Position numbers and translations under genes: made by a program. The notes beneath the pieces were generated by a model. The model made no database searches and had not been told where the DNA came from. It saw nothing but the letters and a program-made list of their open reading frames with translations. From Deltaproteobacteria bacterium (GTDB taxonomy: Bacteria > Desulfobacterota > DSM-4660 > Desulfatiglandales > Desulfatiglandaceae), in assembly GCA_003646995.1 (NCBI GenBank), contig QMLZ01000049.1, positions 1-15,278 on the forward strand: a stretch of DNA of 15,278 nt. Reading direction: 5' to 3'. Below, piece by piece: positions 1 through 6,487 of the stretch; position 1 is the stretch's first letter; each line of letters opens with the position of its first letter.

Positions 1-123
1 GGGCTTGGTGAACAAATATACAAGCGCATACTTGCTGTTGCGTCAGGGCAAAAAACAAAGAGTGAAAAATTGGCCGTAGGCGACAATGAGTTCGTCCCTT
101 GGCACATAGGAGCGGTACTGTAG
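1..123 (+). CDS. UxaA-family (altronate dehydratase-like) hydrolase, C-terminal fragment
   Basis: Frame 1 is open from the window edge and ends at a TAG at 121-123, giving the last 40 residues of a protein whose start lies to the left. The tail contains ILAVASGQKTKSE and then GDNEFVPWHIGAVL. From memory, this is the typical C-terminus of the UxaA/GarD family, the large dehydratase region of altronate or galactarate dehydratases that remove water from sugar acids. Only the tail is visible, so the substrate cannot be judged; the family also contains paralogues of uncertain substrate. The gene converges on the tRNA-Leu gene, and a bidirectional hairpin terminator lies between them. Confidence 0.75.
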   Translation, partial: GLGEQIYKRILAVASGQKTKSEKLAVGDNEFVPWHIGAVL

Positions 124-184
124 TTTATTTAGGAAAAATCCTTGGGCAAGATTCCTACCCGCTCTAGAATATCACGGAAAGCAG

Positions 185-212
185 AAAAGGCCGGCTTGAC
201 TGCCGCCCTTTT
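185..212. terminator. Bidirectional Rho-independent terminator
   Basis: Arms 185-195 and 202-212 pair as AAAAGGCCGGC with GCCGCCCTTTT around a 6-nt loop, giving 11 pairs with one C:C mismatch. Each strand gains a run of T from the A-rich end of the opposite arm. It sits between the UxaA-like gene (rightward) and the tRNA-Leu gene (leftward), so it can stop transcription from both sides. Confidence 0.6.
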
Positions 213-218
213 ATTTAT

Positions 219-305
219 TGGTGCCGAAGGGGGGACTCGAACCCCCACGGGGCTACCCCCACTAGACCCTGAACCTAGCGCGTCTACCAGTTCCGCCACT
301 TCGGC
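219..305 (-). tRNA. tRNA-Leu, anticodon CAG
   Basis: On the minus strand the 87-nt molecule begins GCCGAAG at 305. It has the GGTAGACGCG D-arm of leucine tRNAs, an anticodon stem CTAGG/TCTAG around loop TTCAGGG (anticodon CAG at 269-271), and a long class II variable arm (GTGGGGGTAGCCCCGT region). It also has the T-arm GGTTCGAGTC, the matching acceptor arm CTTCGGC and an encoded CCA. The variable arm and overall form closely resemble E. coli tRNA-Leu(CAG). It decodes CUG. A near-consensus promoter lies about 40 nt upstream and a hairpin terminator just downstream, so it is probably a single-gene transcript. Confidence 0.97.
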
Positions 306-341
306 TATCAAAATCAGCCCTTGCAGACTGAACATTTAAAC

Positions 342-368
342 ATTATATTACTTGCCATGTGAAGTCAA
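342..368 (-). promoter_or_regulatory. Sigma-70-type promoter of tRNA-Leu
   Basis: On the minus strand TTGACT (363-368) and a perfect TATAAT (342-347) are separated by 15 nt, which is shorter than the ideal 17. Transcription would start near 335, leaving a leader of about 30 nt before the tRNA. Confidence 0.55.
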
Positions 369-400
369 TAGGCTTTACGGGTTTAACTTTTAACCTGGCG

Positions 401-432
401 CCTTGGCTTGTGTCAAAACCCCTTAGCCAAGG
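401..432 (+). promoter_or_regulatory. Hairpin covering the ribF Shine-Dalgarno region
   Basis: CCTTGGCT (401-408) and AGCCAAGG (425-432) form a perfect 8-bp inverted repeat with a 16-nt loop. The 3' arm overlaps the strong AAGGAGG at 429-435, so folding would mask part of the ribosome binding site. No T-tract follows, so it is not a terminator. It is far smaller than an FMN riboswitch, and no FMN-riboswitch pattern was recognised. Confidence 0.4.
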
Positions 433-464
433 AGGCAGGATTAATATATGTCGAGGATATCCAA

Positions 465-1394
465 ATGCGCCTGATTAAGGATCTCAACGAGTTAAAGGAA
501 CCCCTTAAGAATCCTGTCCTTACTATTGGAAATTTTGATGGAGTTCACAAGGGACACTTGGCCCTTTTTGAAAAGCTAAAACAAAGAGCCAGTGAAATAA
601 ACGGTGAATCCGCAGTCATGACCTTTGATCCTCATCCTATAAAGGTCATGCGACCTGAAAACGCACCCCCCTTGATCACCCCCATTCACCAAAAAATAAA
701 GCTCATAGAACAAAGCGGCATAGATGTGCTTTTTTGTCTTCCTTTTACCAGGGAGTTCTCCCGGATAACAGCACGGGAGTTTGTGGAGGACATCCTGGTC
801 GGGAAAATAGGAATCAAGGAGCTTGTGGTGGGTTATGACTATTCATTTGGTAAGGGAAGAGAAGGCGATATTGGCCTTTTAAAAGAACTGGGAAATCATT
901 TCAACTATCGTGTCCACGTAGTAGGTCCGGTCAAGGTGGGGGAGAATTTGGTATCCAGCACCTCTATCAGGAACCTAGTGGCAGAAGGCTGTTTGGAAGA
1001 GGCGAGAGTCCTATTGGGCAGACACTACGAGGTCTCAGGAACGGTCATCAAAGGCAAGAACCGAGGTGCCAGATTATTAGGATTTCCAACAGCCAACCTG
1101 AAACTTATTGACGAACTAACGCCCAAGAGAGGAGTTTATGCTGTTTACGTCTTGGTTAATGGAGAAAAATATCAAGGCGTTACCAACATAGGATATAATC
1201 CGACCTTTGGAAACGGTGCATTTTCCGTAGAAACACACCTATTGGACTTCCAGGGTGATCTACTGGGAAAGACTATTAGGATCCAGTTCATTGCGCGGCT
1301 CAGGGACGAAAGGACATTTGAAAATGCTGAGGCCTTGGCTGAGCAAATCAGAAAAGATATTGACTCGGCAAGAACGATCCTAGGAAGTGTCTGA
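465..1394 (+). CDS. ribF: Bifunctional riboflavin kinase / FAD synthetase
   Basis: This enzyme phosphorylates riboflavin to FMN and adenylates FMN to FAD in the cytoplasm. With the ATG at 465 the product is 309 residues, the normal family length. The N-terminal FAD-synthetase (nucleotidyltransferase) domain shows NFDGVHKGH (23-31), FDPHP (54-58), VVGYDYSFGKGREGD (121-135) and SSTSIRN (164-170). The C-terminal riboflavin-kinase domain shows GKNRGARLLGFPTANL (197-212), GVYAVYV and the conserved E256 of VETHLL. The ATG at 465 is chosen because GAGG at 453-456 is spaced 8 nt from it; a TTG at 408 would add 19 non-conserved residues. A stronger AAGGAGG at 429-435 instead precedes an eight-codon ORF (448-474) that overlaps the ribF start in another frame, so coupled translation is possible. 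FAD is the donor used by ApbE downstream. Confidence 0.95.
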   Translation: MRLIKDLNELKEPLKNPVLTIGNFDGVHKGHLALFEKLKQRASEINGESAVMTFDPHPIKVMRPENAPPLITPIHQKIKLIEQSGIDVLFCLPFTREFSRITAREFVEDILVGKIGIKELVVGYDYSFGKGREGDIGLLKELGNHFNYRVHVVGPVKVGENLVSSTSIRNLVAEGCLEEARVLLGRHYEVSGTVIKGKNRGARLLGFPTANLKLIDELTPKRGVYAVYVLVNGEKYQGVTNIGYNPTFGNGAFSVETHLLDFQGDLLGKTIRIQFIARLRDERTFENAEALAEQIRKDIDSARTILGSV

Positions 1395-1469
1395 TAGCCT
1401 AAGCCCGCAACTAGCCCAGCTCTGAGAAACTTTGCCCTCACGGGCATGCCGTCTTGGTTCAAAAATCTA

Positions 1470-1498
1470 TTGACACACCAACATGAATCTTTGTATTT
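1470..1498 (+). promoter_or_regulatory. Probable promoter of the rnf operon
   Basis: A perfect TTGACA lies at 1470-1475. The best -10 candidate, TGTATT at 1492-1497 (16-nt spacer), matches TATAAT at 4 of 6 positions. The inferred start is near 1504, giving a leader of about 45 nt before rnfC. It lies in the 154-nt gap between ribF and rnfC, which shows no good terminator, so read-through from ribF is also possible. Confidence 0.45.
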
Positions 1499-1548
1499 GT
1501 CACATGGTAATTTGAACCCTGTGGCATATATCTATTTTATCACAAGAC

Positions 1549-2871
1549 ATGGCACAAACCTTATTGACATTCCCCAAAGGGGGAACACATCCACCTGGGT
1601 TAAAGGAGCTAACGGACAAGCTCCCCATTGAGCAGGCTCCAGTTCCTGAAGAACTCGACATCCTGCTGATTCAACATTTTGGGGTACCCTGTACGCCCCT
1701 GGTCAAAAAAAAGGCGGAAGTCAAGGAGGGGGAGCTCATTGGTGAAGTGGAGGGCGGTCTGGGTGCCAGCGTGCACTCAAGTGCAACTGGTAAGGTAAAA
1801 AGAATTGGAAAGGCCCCGCATCCCATATCTGTCACCGCACCTGCTGTAACCATTGCGGTGGACAAAAACTCAGAACCCCCTTCTTACCAACCAAGAGACT
1901 GGAAATCGCTTTCCAGGGAGGAACTGCTTGCTGCTGTTAAAAAGGCCGGCATTGTTGGGATCGGGGGTGCTGGGTTTCCCACCCATGTAAAGCTGTCACC
2001 TCCCACCCAGGCAAAGGTGGACACACTGATCCTCAATGGTGCGGAGTGTGAGCCATACCTCACCACTGATCATAGGCTGATGCTGGAGTATTCAAGGGAG
2101 ATCGTGGAAGGGGCGAAGATTATTCTCACCATTTTGGGCATAAGCACGTGCCACATAGGCATCGAGGCTAACAAGATGGATGCAGTGGAGGCCATACAAA
2201 AGGCCATAGAAGAATCCGGTTCAAATGGGTTTCACATTCAGGTCGATCCCCTCCAGGTAAAGTACCCACAGGGTTCCGAGAAACAGCTTATATACAGTAT
2301 CACCGGCAGAAGGGTACCGGGGTATGGACTTCCGTTTGACGTGGGTGTTATCGTACAAAACGTGGGAACCACCAAGGCCATATATGATGCCGTGGTCCTA
2401 AACAAACCTCTTTACGAGAAGGTTATCACGGTATCCGGCAAAGGAATAAAGCGGCCTGCAAACCTTTTGGTCAGAATCGGTACCAGGATAGCTGACATTG
2501 TTCAATACCTTGGCGGCGTAAACCCTGGATTGGCTAAGGTTGTATTGGGCGGCCCCATGATGGGATTTGCTGTCCCTTCCCTTGAAGTACCTGTGACCAA
2601 GACTACATCCGGAATCCTATTCCTTACGGAAGATGAGATAGATACCCGGCCTCATGGCCAATGCATACGCTGCGGATGGTGCCTGGAGGCATGTCCCATG
2701 GGTCTGTCGCCCAATGAAATCGGAATTTACGTTGAAGCGGGCAAGGCAGAGGAGACTTCCCGCTTTGGGGTCTTTGAATGTTTTGAATGCGGTTGTTGTG
2801 CCTTTGTGTGTCCTGCGAAAAGGCCCCTTGTCCAATTTATACGCCTTGCTAAGTCAAAGGCCAAGAAGTGA
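1549..2871 (+). CDS. rnfC: Ion-translocating oxidoreductase complex subunit C (RnfC)
   Basis: RnfC is the peripheral NADH/NAD+-binding subunit of the Rnf complex, which couples ferredoxin:NAD+ electron transfer to Na+ or H+ transport. The 440-residue product begins with the typical FPKGGTHPP segment. It carries the NADH/FMN-binding core with GIGGAGFPTHVKL and LNGAECEPYLTTDHRLM, then VQNVGTTKAIYDAV, the SLBB-like region with VVLGGPMMG, and two C-terminal ferredoxin motifs: C372-x2-C375-x2-C378-x3-C382-P and C411-x2-C414-x2-C417-x3-C421-P. The ATG at 1549 has no clear Shine-Dalgarno sequence, which is odd for the first gene of the operon. A stop lies in frame at 1513, so no other canonical start is available upstream. 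The length is close to the compact clostridial/deltaproteobacterial type, without the long Ala-rich tail of the E. coli protein. Confidence 0.96.
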   Translation: MAQTLLTFPKGGTHPPGLKELTDKLPIEQAPVPEELDILLIQHFGVPCTPLVKKKAEVKEGELIGEVEGGLGASVHSSATGKVKRIGKAPHPISVTAPAVTIAVDKNSEPPSYQPRDWKSLSREELLAAVKKAGIVGIGGAGFPTHVKLSPPTQAKVDTLILNGAECEPYLTTDHRLMLEYSREIVEGAKIILTILGISTCHIGIEANKMDAVEAIQKAIEESGSNGFHIQVDPLQVKYPQGSEKQLIYSITGRRVPGYGLPFDVGVIVQNVGTTKAIYDAVVLNKPLYEKVITVSGKGIKRPANLLVRIGTRIADIVQYLGGVNPGLAKVVLGGPMMGFAVPSLEVPVTKTTSGILFLTEDEIDTRPHGQCIRCGWCLEACPMGLSPNEIGIYVEAGKAEETSRFGVFECFECGCCAFVCPAKRPLVQFIRLAKSKAKK

Positions 2872-2891
2872 TATTCCCCTTGGGGAAGAAA

Positions 2892-3935
2892 ATGGATCAA
2901 GACACGATAGATAAAACAGTACCCAGTCCCCTTGCGGTTTCTATATCGCCCCACATAAAGAGCGGGGAATCCGTGGAAAGGATCATGTGGACCGTTGTGG
3001 TCTGCCTGCTGCCTTCCCTTGTCCTGTCCATTTTCATATTCGGCATTCAGACACTCATAATAACCTTAATAAGCGTTGCAAGTTGCGTGGCAACAGAAGC
3101 CATAACTCAAAAGCTACTTCACAGGCCGATTACCATCAAGGACGGTAGCGCGGTTATAACAGGGCTTTTGCTTGCCTACGTTATTCCGCCAGGAGTCCCT
3201 TATTGGATGCCCATCCTCGGCGCTGTCATGGCCATTTATGTGGCAAAGCATTTACTGGGAGGGATCGGGTTTAATATATTCAATCCTGCCCTCATAGGAC
3301 GGGCCTTCTTGGTGGCCACCTTTCCAGTAGCAATGACATCTGCCTGGCTCCCTCCTATCAAGCACGGATCATTGTTTCAATACCTTGGCAGTGGTGTTGA
3401 TGCGGTAACCACTGCCACACCCTTATTTATTCTGAAACACTACGGCATCTCCGCTGTTGTGGAAAAATTCGGATCCATTCACAGCATCTACGGGAGTTTT
3501 TTCGTGGGCTGGAGACCCGGGTGTATTGGTGAGACATCTGCCTTGCTGTTGCTCCTAGGAGGAGGTTATCTGCTTTACAAGCGTTACATCACTTGGCACA
3601 TACCTGTGTCAATGATAGCCACTATAGCGCTGCTGACCTGGGCCTTCGGGGGAGAAAAACCTTTTTCTGGGGACCCCCTGCTTGCCATCCTTTCAGGTGG
3701 TGTGATGCTGGGGGCCCTGTTTATGGCCACCGATTACGTGACGTCTCCGAGCCAACCCGCTGGAAAAATCATCTTTGGTATAGGTGCCGGGGCATTGACT
3801 GTGCTTATCCGCCTAAAGGGGGGATACCCTGAGGGGGTCTGCTATGCGATTCTATTGATGAACCCCTTGACCCCTGCCTTTGAGCAGTGGTTCGGGCCTA
3901 AGCGGTTTGCGCCCCCAAAAGGTACGGCCAAATGA
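2892..3935 (+). CDS. rnfD: Ion-translocating oxidoreductase complex subunit D (RnfD)
   Basis: RnfD is an integral membrane subunit with a covalent FMN on its periplasmic side and forms part of the ion path. With the ATG at 2892 (GGGGAAG just upstream) the product is 347 residues; a GTG at 2868 overlapping the rnfC stop is the alternative and would add 8 residues. Family marks are SPLAVSISPHIKSGESV near the N-terminus, IKDGSAVITGLLLAYVIPP, the core GGIGFNIFNPALIGRAFL (123-140), the flavinylation motif TTATPL with T176 as the expected FMN attachment residue, and RLKGGYPEGVCYAILLMN (307-324). Several hydrophobic helices are visible. The stop overlaps the rnfG start (ATGA), which suggests translational coupling. 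Confidence 0.95.
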   Translation: MDQDTIDKTVPSPLAVSISPHIKSGESVERIMWTVVVCLLPSLVLSIFIFGIQTLIITLISVASCVATEAITQKLLHRPITIKDGSAVITGLLLAYVIPPGVPYWMPILGAVMAIYVAKHLLGGIGFNIFNPALIGRAFLVATFPVAMTSAWLPPIKHGSLFQYLGSGVDAVTTATPLFILKHYGISAVVEKFGSIHSIYGSFFVGWRPGCIGETSALLLLLGGGYLLYKRYITWHIPVSMIATIALLTWAFGGEKPFSGDPLLAILSGGVMLGALFMATDYVTSPSQPAGKIIFGIGAGALTVLIRLKGGYPEGVCYAILLMNPLTPAFEQWFGPKRFAPPKGTAK

Positions 3936-4846
3936 GAGACATTGTTCAAATAGTTGTAAGACTAACTATCTCATGCCTGATTGCGGCCTTTGTGATGGGG
4001 GCTGTGTTCACTGTCACGGACAAAGCCAAAAAGCGCAATGAGCATCAGGACTTTCAAAATACCATGTTGGGGTTGCTAGGTTACTCCAAGTCAAAACCCG
4101 TTCCCGCTGACCTCAAGCTTCATGCGGTTTACCGCTACGTTATAGAGGACGGCCAAGCTAGATATCTAGGTTACATGGTTCCGGTGATTGAGGATGGCAA
4201 GGAGAGCTATCAACTCTTGGTGGTGGATCCCGACGGGAACCTTACGAAAAGGGCCAAGTTGAACATTGCTCTAGAAAAGGCAATGGAGTCGACAGAAAGA
4301 GATGAGGCCATGGCCGAGGTGATAAAGCCGCCTCAACGTTTTCACTACGCAGATTCCTTTATCGTGGCCACCCTGGGAAAACGCCGACTTGCCTATTTGC
4401 TGCCTGGAGAGTTTCCCGGCTTTAAGACATTCATAAGGGTAATGCTTGCCCTTAGTCCCAAGTTCGAGATCACCGGTCTTGAGATCTTAGAACAAGAAGA
4501 AGATCCGGGCCTGGGTGCCGAAATAGTGCAAGACTATTTCAAGAATCAGTTTGTAGGAAAGTCCTTTGATAAGCTTAAACGACTCAAGGTGATCAAGAAG
4601 CCCCTGCCCGAGGAATATAGAAAGTACCTGGAAAGAAACAAGTACAAGGGGGGTAACTTCACACCTGAGCAAATAAAGGAGATCCAGGAAAAATACAAAG
4701 ATGCGGATATATATGCCTTAACGGGCGCGACTATTTCCAGCAACGCGGTGACCTCTGGTGTGAAAAATATGGTCAAGAAATTTGCATATAGAGAAAAAAT
4801 GCTCGAACGCATATTGGCCCAGCAGCGCATAGCTGCAGCATTTTAA
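3932..4846 (+). CDS. rnfG: Ion-translocating oxidoreductase complex subunit G (RnfG), long form
   Basis: RnfG is a membrane-anchored periplasmic flavoprotein that carries covalent FMN in the Rnf electron path. The 304-residue product has one N-terminal membrane helix (about residues 8-28) and a periplasmic FMN-binding domain. The domain contains EEDPGLGAEI (189-198) and the flavinylation motif TGATIS, with T267 as the FMN-attachment residue. It is clearly longer than the roughly 200-residue enterobacterial protein. The extra length lies in the region between the anchor and the FMN domain (about residues 50-165) and in a charged Lys/Glu-rich insert at about 212-258, just before TGAT. The ATG overlaps the rnfD stop. 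ApbE, encoded at the end of the same operon, is expected to flavinylate T267. Confidence 0.94.
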   Translation: MRDIVQIVVRLTISCLIAAFVMGAVFTVTDKAKKRNEHQDFQNTMLGLLGYSKSKPVPADLKLHAVYRYVIEDGQARYLGYMVPVIEDGKESYQLLVVDPDGNLTKRAKLNIALEKAMESTERDEAMAEVIKPPQRFHYADSFIVATLGKRRLAYLLPGEFPGFKTFIRVMLALSPKFEITGLEILEQEEDPGLGAEIVQDYFKNQFVGKSFDKLKRLKVIKKPLPEEYRKYLERNKYKGGNFTPEQIKEIQEKYKDADIYALTGATISSNAVTSGVKNMVKKFAYREKMLERILAQQRIAAAF

Positions 4847-4873
4847 TACCAGTAACAGCCTGCTGCGGAGGGC

Positions 4874-5500
4874 ATGAAAGTGGCAACAACGAAATCAAAT
4901 ACCCAGTTGGTACTGAACGGGCTCCTCAATGAGAACCCTATTTTCAGACTGGCCCTTTCCATGTGTCCTGCTGTGGGCATCAGTACTACAGTGCGAAACG
5001 GCTTGATGCTTGGGGTGGCAGTTCTTTTCGTCCAGGTATGCTCCAGTTGTACCATTGCGGCCATAAAGAATTACATACATCCTAGAATACGAATACCTAC
5101 TTACACTCTCACCATCGCCACATGGGTGACCGTCATCGACTTACTTTTGTCTGCCTACTTTCCAGTTGCCTATAAGGCCATGGGCATATTTATAAAATTG
5201 ATCGTTGCCTTTGCCATTATCACCATGCGCCTAGAAGTTTTTGCGTGTAAGGAATCCATTGGAAAGTCCTTCTGGGATGGCTTGGGTATGGGCCTGGGCT
5301 TCCTTTTTGGGATGGTGACCCTTGGATTCATAAGGGAATTACTGGGGATGGGAACCTTGCTCGGCCACGATGTCCTAGGCTTCAAACCCTTACTTTTCTT
5401 TGCCTTGCCATTTGCAGGATTTTTCTGTGTTGGATTCATGATGGCAGTCTTTAATTATGTGGAACTGGTATTTAACAGAATGAAGAAAAAAAGAGGCTGA
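4874..5500 (+). CDS. rnfE: Ion-translocating oxidoreductase complex subunit E (RnfE), unusual cysteine pattern
   Basis: RnfE is one of two related six-helix membrane subunits (RnfA, RnfE) that together hold an intramembrane [2Fe-2S] cluster. The 208-residue product shows NPIF (21-24), the cluster half-site SMCPAVGISTT (C31), RIRIPTYTLTIATWVTVIDLL, DGLGMGLGF (135-143) and the IREILG-like FIRELLGMGTLLG. In E. coli RsxE, recalled from memory, the second half-site reads LIVTNCIVVGRAEAFA. Here the same stretch reads LIVAFAIITMRLEVFA, so Asn-Cys became F113-A114. A cysteine occurs 11 residues later (C125), and an extra one lies at C59. GGAGG at 4867-4871 is only 2 nt from the ATG at 4874 but 8 nt from an in-frame GTG at 4880, so translation may start at the GTG, two residues shorter. 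Confidence 0.93.
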   Translation: MKVATTKSNTQLVLNGLLNENPIFRLALSMCPAVGISTTVRNGLMLGVAVLFVQVCSSCTIAAIKNYIHPRIRIPTYTLTIATWVTVIDLLLSAYFPVAYKAMGIFIKLIVAFAIITMRLEVFACKESIGKSFWDGLGMGLGFLFGMVTLGFIRELLGMGTLLGHDVLGFKPLLFFALPFAGFFCVGFMMAVFNYVELVFNRMKKKRG

Positions 5501-5504
5501 ACTG

Positions 5505-6476
5505 ATGTCACGTTTAAAGTTTAAGGGTCTCTTTTGTGCTATCTTGGTCACCCTTGTATTGGTTCCCTTTTCAGGCAGATGTGCTTCTAGCCCTTCAAAC
5601 AAGTTTATCCAAAAAAGCGCCTTCAAGGGCAAGAACGATATTGTGATAACTTTTGCAGCACCCGTGGAGGAGGCCTGGGCCAAGGATATTTCCAACTACA
5701 GGGTATATGAAGAGCCAGATCCCGACATACGCCTTGAGATCTCCAACATTACCCTCAGTCAGGATCGAAAAACCGTAATTCTGCACTTTGACGAAGAACT
5801 AAATCAAAACCAGCCCCATGTGGTCACAATAAGGGATATAAAATCCCAAGGAAAAAACCTTGGCACCGCAATTGTGAAGGTCAAAAAGCTCTATCTAGGC
5901 TTTCTTTTTTCCATATTTATTGGCGCAATGCTCATACACAACTTCGTATTCACCAAGTATCTTGGTCTCTGCGTCTTTTTCGGAACCTCGCAAAAAAAGT
6001 CCACGGCTGTGGGCATGGGCATCACCTTCACGATCGTCATGGTAGCCAGTGCCATGATGTCATGGTTTCTGTACCAGTTTGTACTGAAGCCCTATCACCT
6101 TGATTACTTGCAAATCATTGTATTCATAGGCTTGGTGTCACTATCGGTACAGGCAGTTGATACTATTTTAAGAAAGGTCAACCCCGTTCTCTTCAAGGCC
6201 TTCGGGGTTTACCTTGTCTTAGTGATTGCGAACTGCATCATTCTTGCTGTACCCCTCATCCTTGCTGACAACGAATATAATGCAGCAGAGAGCTTCATGC
6301 TTGCCCTTGGGGCAGGCCTTGGCTTTCTGGTGGCTCTTTTTCTAATGTCGTCGGTGAGGGAACGATTGGAACTTGCAAATGTACCGCCTACTTACCGGGG
6401 ACTTCCGATCGCCTTCGTGGTGGCCGGGTTGTTTGCCCTGGCATTCTTGGGATTCTCAGGAATGAGCATATTTTAG
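5505..6476 (+). CDS. rnfA: RnfA with signal peptide and periplasmic N-terminal domain
   Basis: Residues from about 128 to 323 are a normal RnfA: six hydrophobic helices, HNFVFTKYLGLCVFFG with C156, the second half-site VIANCIILAV with C244, RERLELANVP and FLGFSGMSIF at the end. C156 and C244 are the expected RnfA ligands of the intramembrane [2Fe-2S] cluster. Ahead of this core are about 127 extra residues. They comprise a signal-peptide-like segment (basic start, hydrophobic 9-22, likely cleavage near GRCAS at 24-28) and a soluble region, about 29-126, rich in alternating beta-strand patterns (DIVITFAAPVEE, ITLSQDRKTVILHFDEELN, PHVVTIRDIKSQGKNL). This pattern resembles bacterial Ig-like domains of the type seen in surface and copper-resistance proteins; that assignment is from pattern only. 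The start is 4 nt after the rnfE stop, with GAGG 8 nt upstream. Confidence 0.9.
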   Translation: MSRLKFKGLFCAILVTLVLVPFSGRCASSPSNKFIQKSAFKGKNDIVITFAAPVEEAWAKDISNYRVYEEPDPDIRLEISNITLSQDRKTVILHFDEELNQNQPHVVTIRDIKSQGKNLGTAIVKVKKLYLGFLFSIFIGAMLIHNFVFTKYLGLCVFFGTSQKKSTAVGMGITFTIVMVASAMMSWFLYQFVLKPYHLDYLQIIVFIGLVSLSVQAVDTILRKVNPVLFKAFGVYLVLVIANCIILAVPLILADNEYNAAESFMLALGAGLGFLVALFLMSSVRERLELANVPPTYRGLPIAFVVAGLFALAFLGFSGMSIF

Positions 6477-6487
6477 AGGTAAAATAG

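Noticed and set aside
308..464. FMN riboswitch upstream of ribF
   Set aside because: The region is too short after the tRNA promoter and shows none of the multi-helix conserved RFN-element pattern; only a simple 8-bp hairpin is visible.
1434..1445. Terminator between ribF and rnfC (GCCC-TCAC-GGGC)
   Set aside because: Only a 4-bp stem and no T-tract follows.
2868..2891. GTG 2868 as the rnfD start
   Set aside because: It overlaps the rnfC stop and adds eight residues without family similarity; ATG 2892 has a better-placed GGGGAAG.
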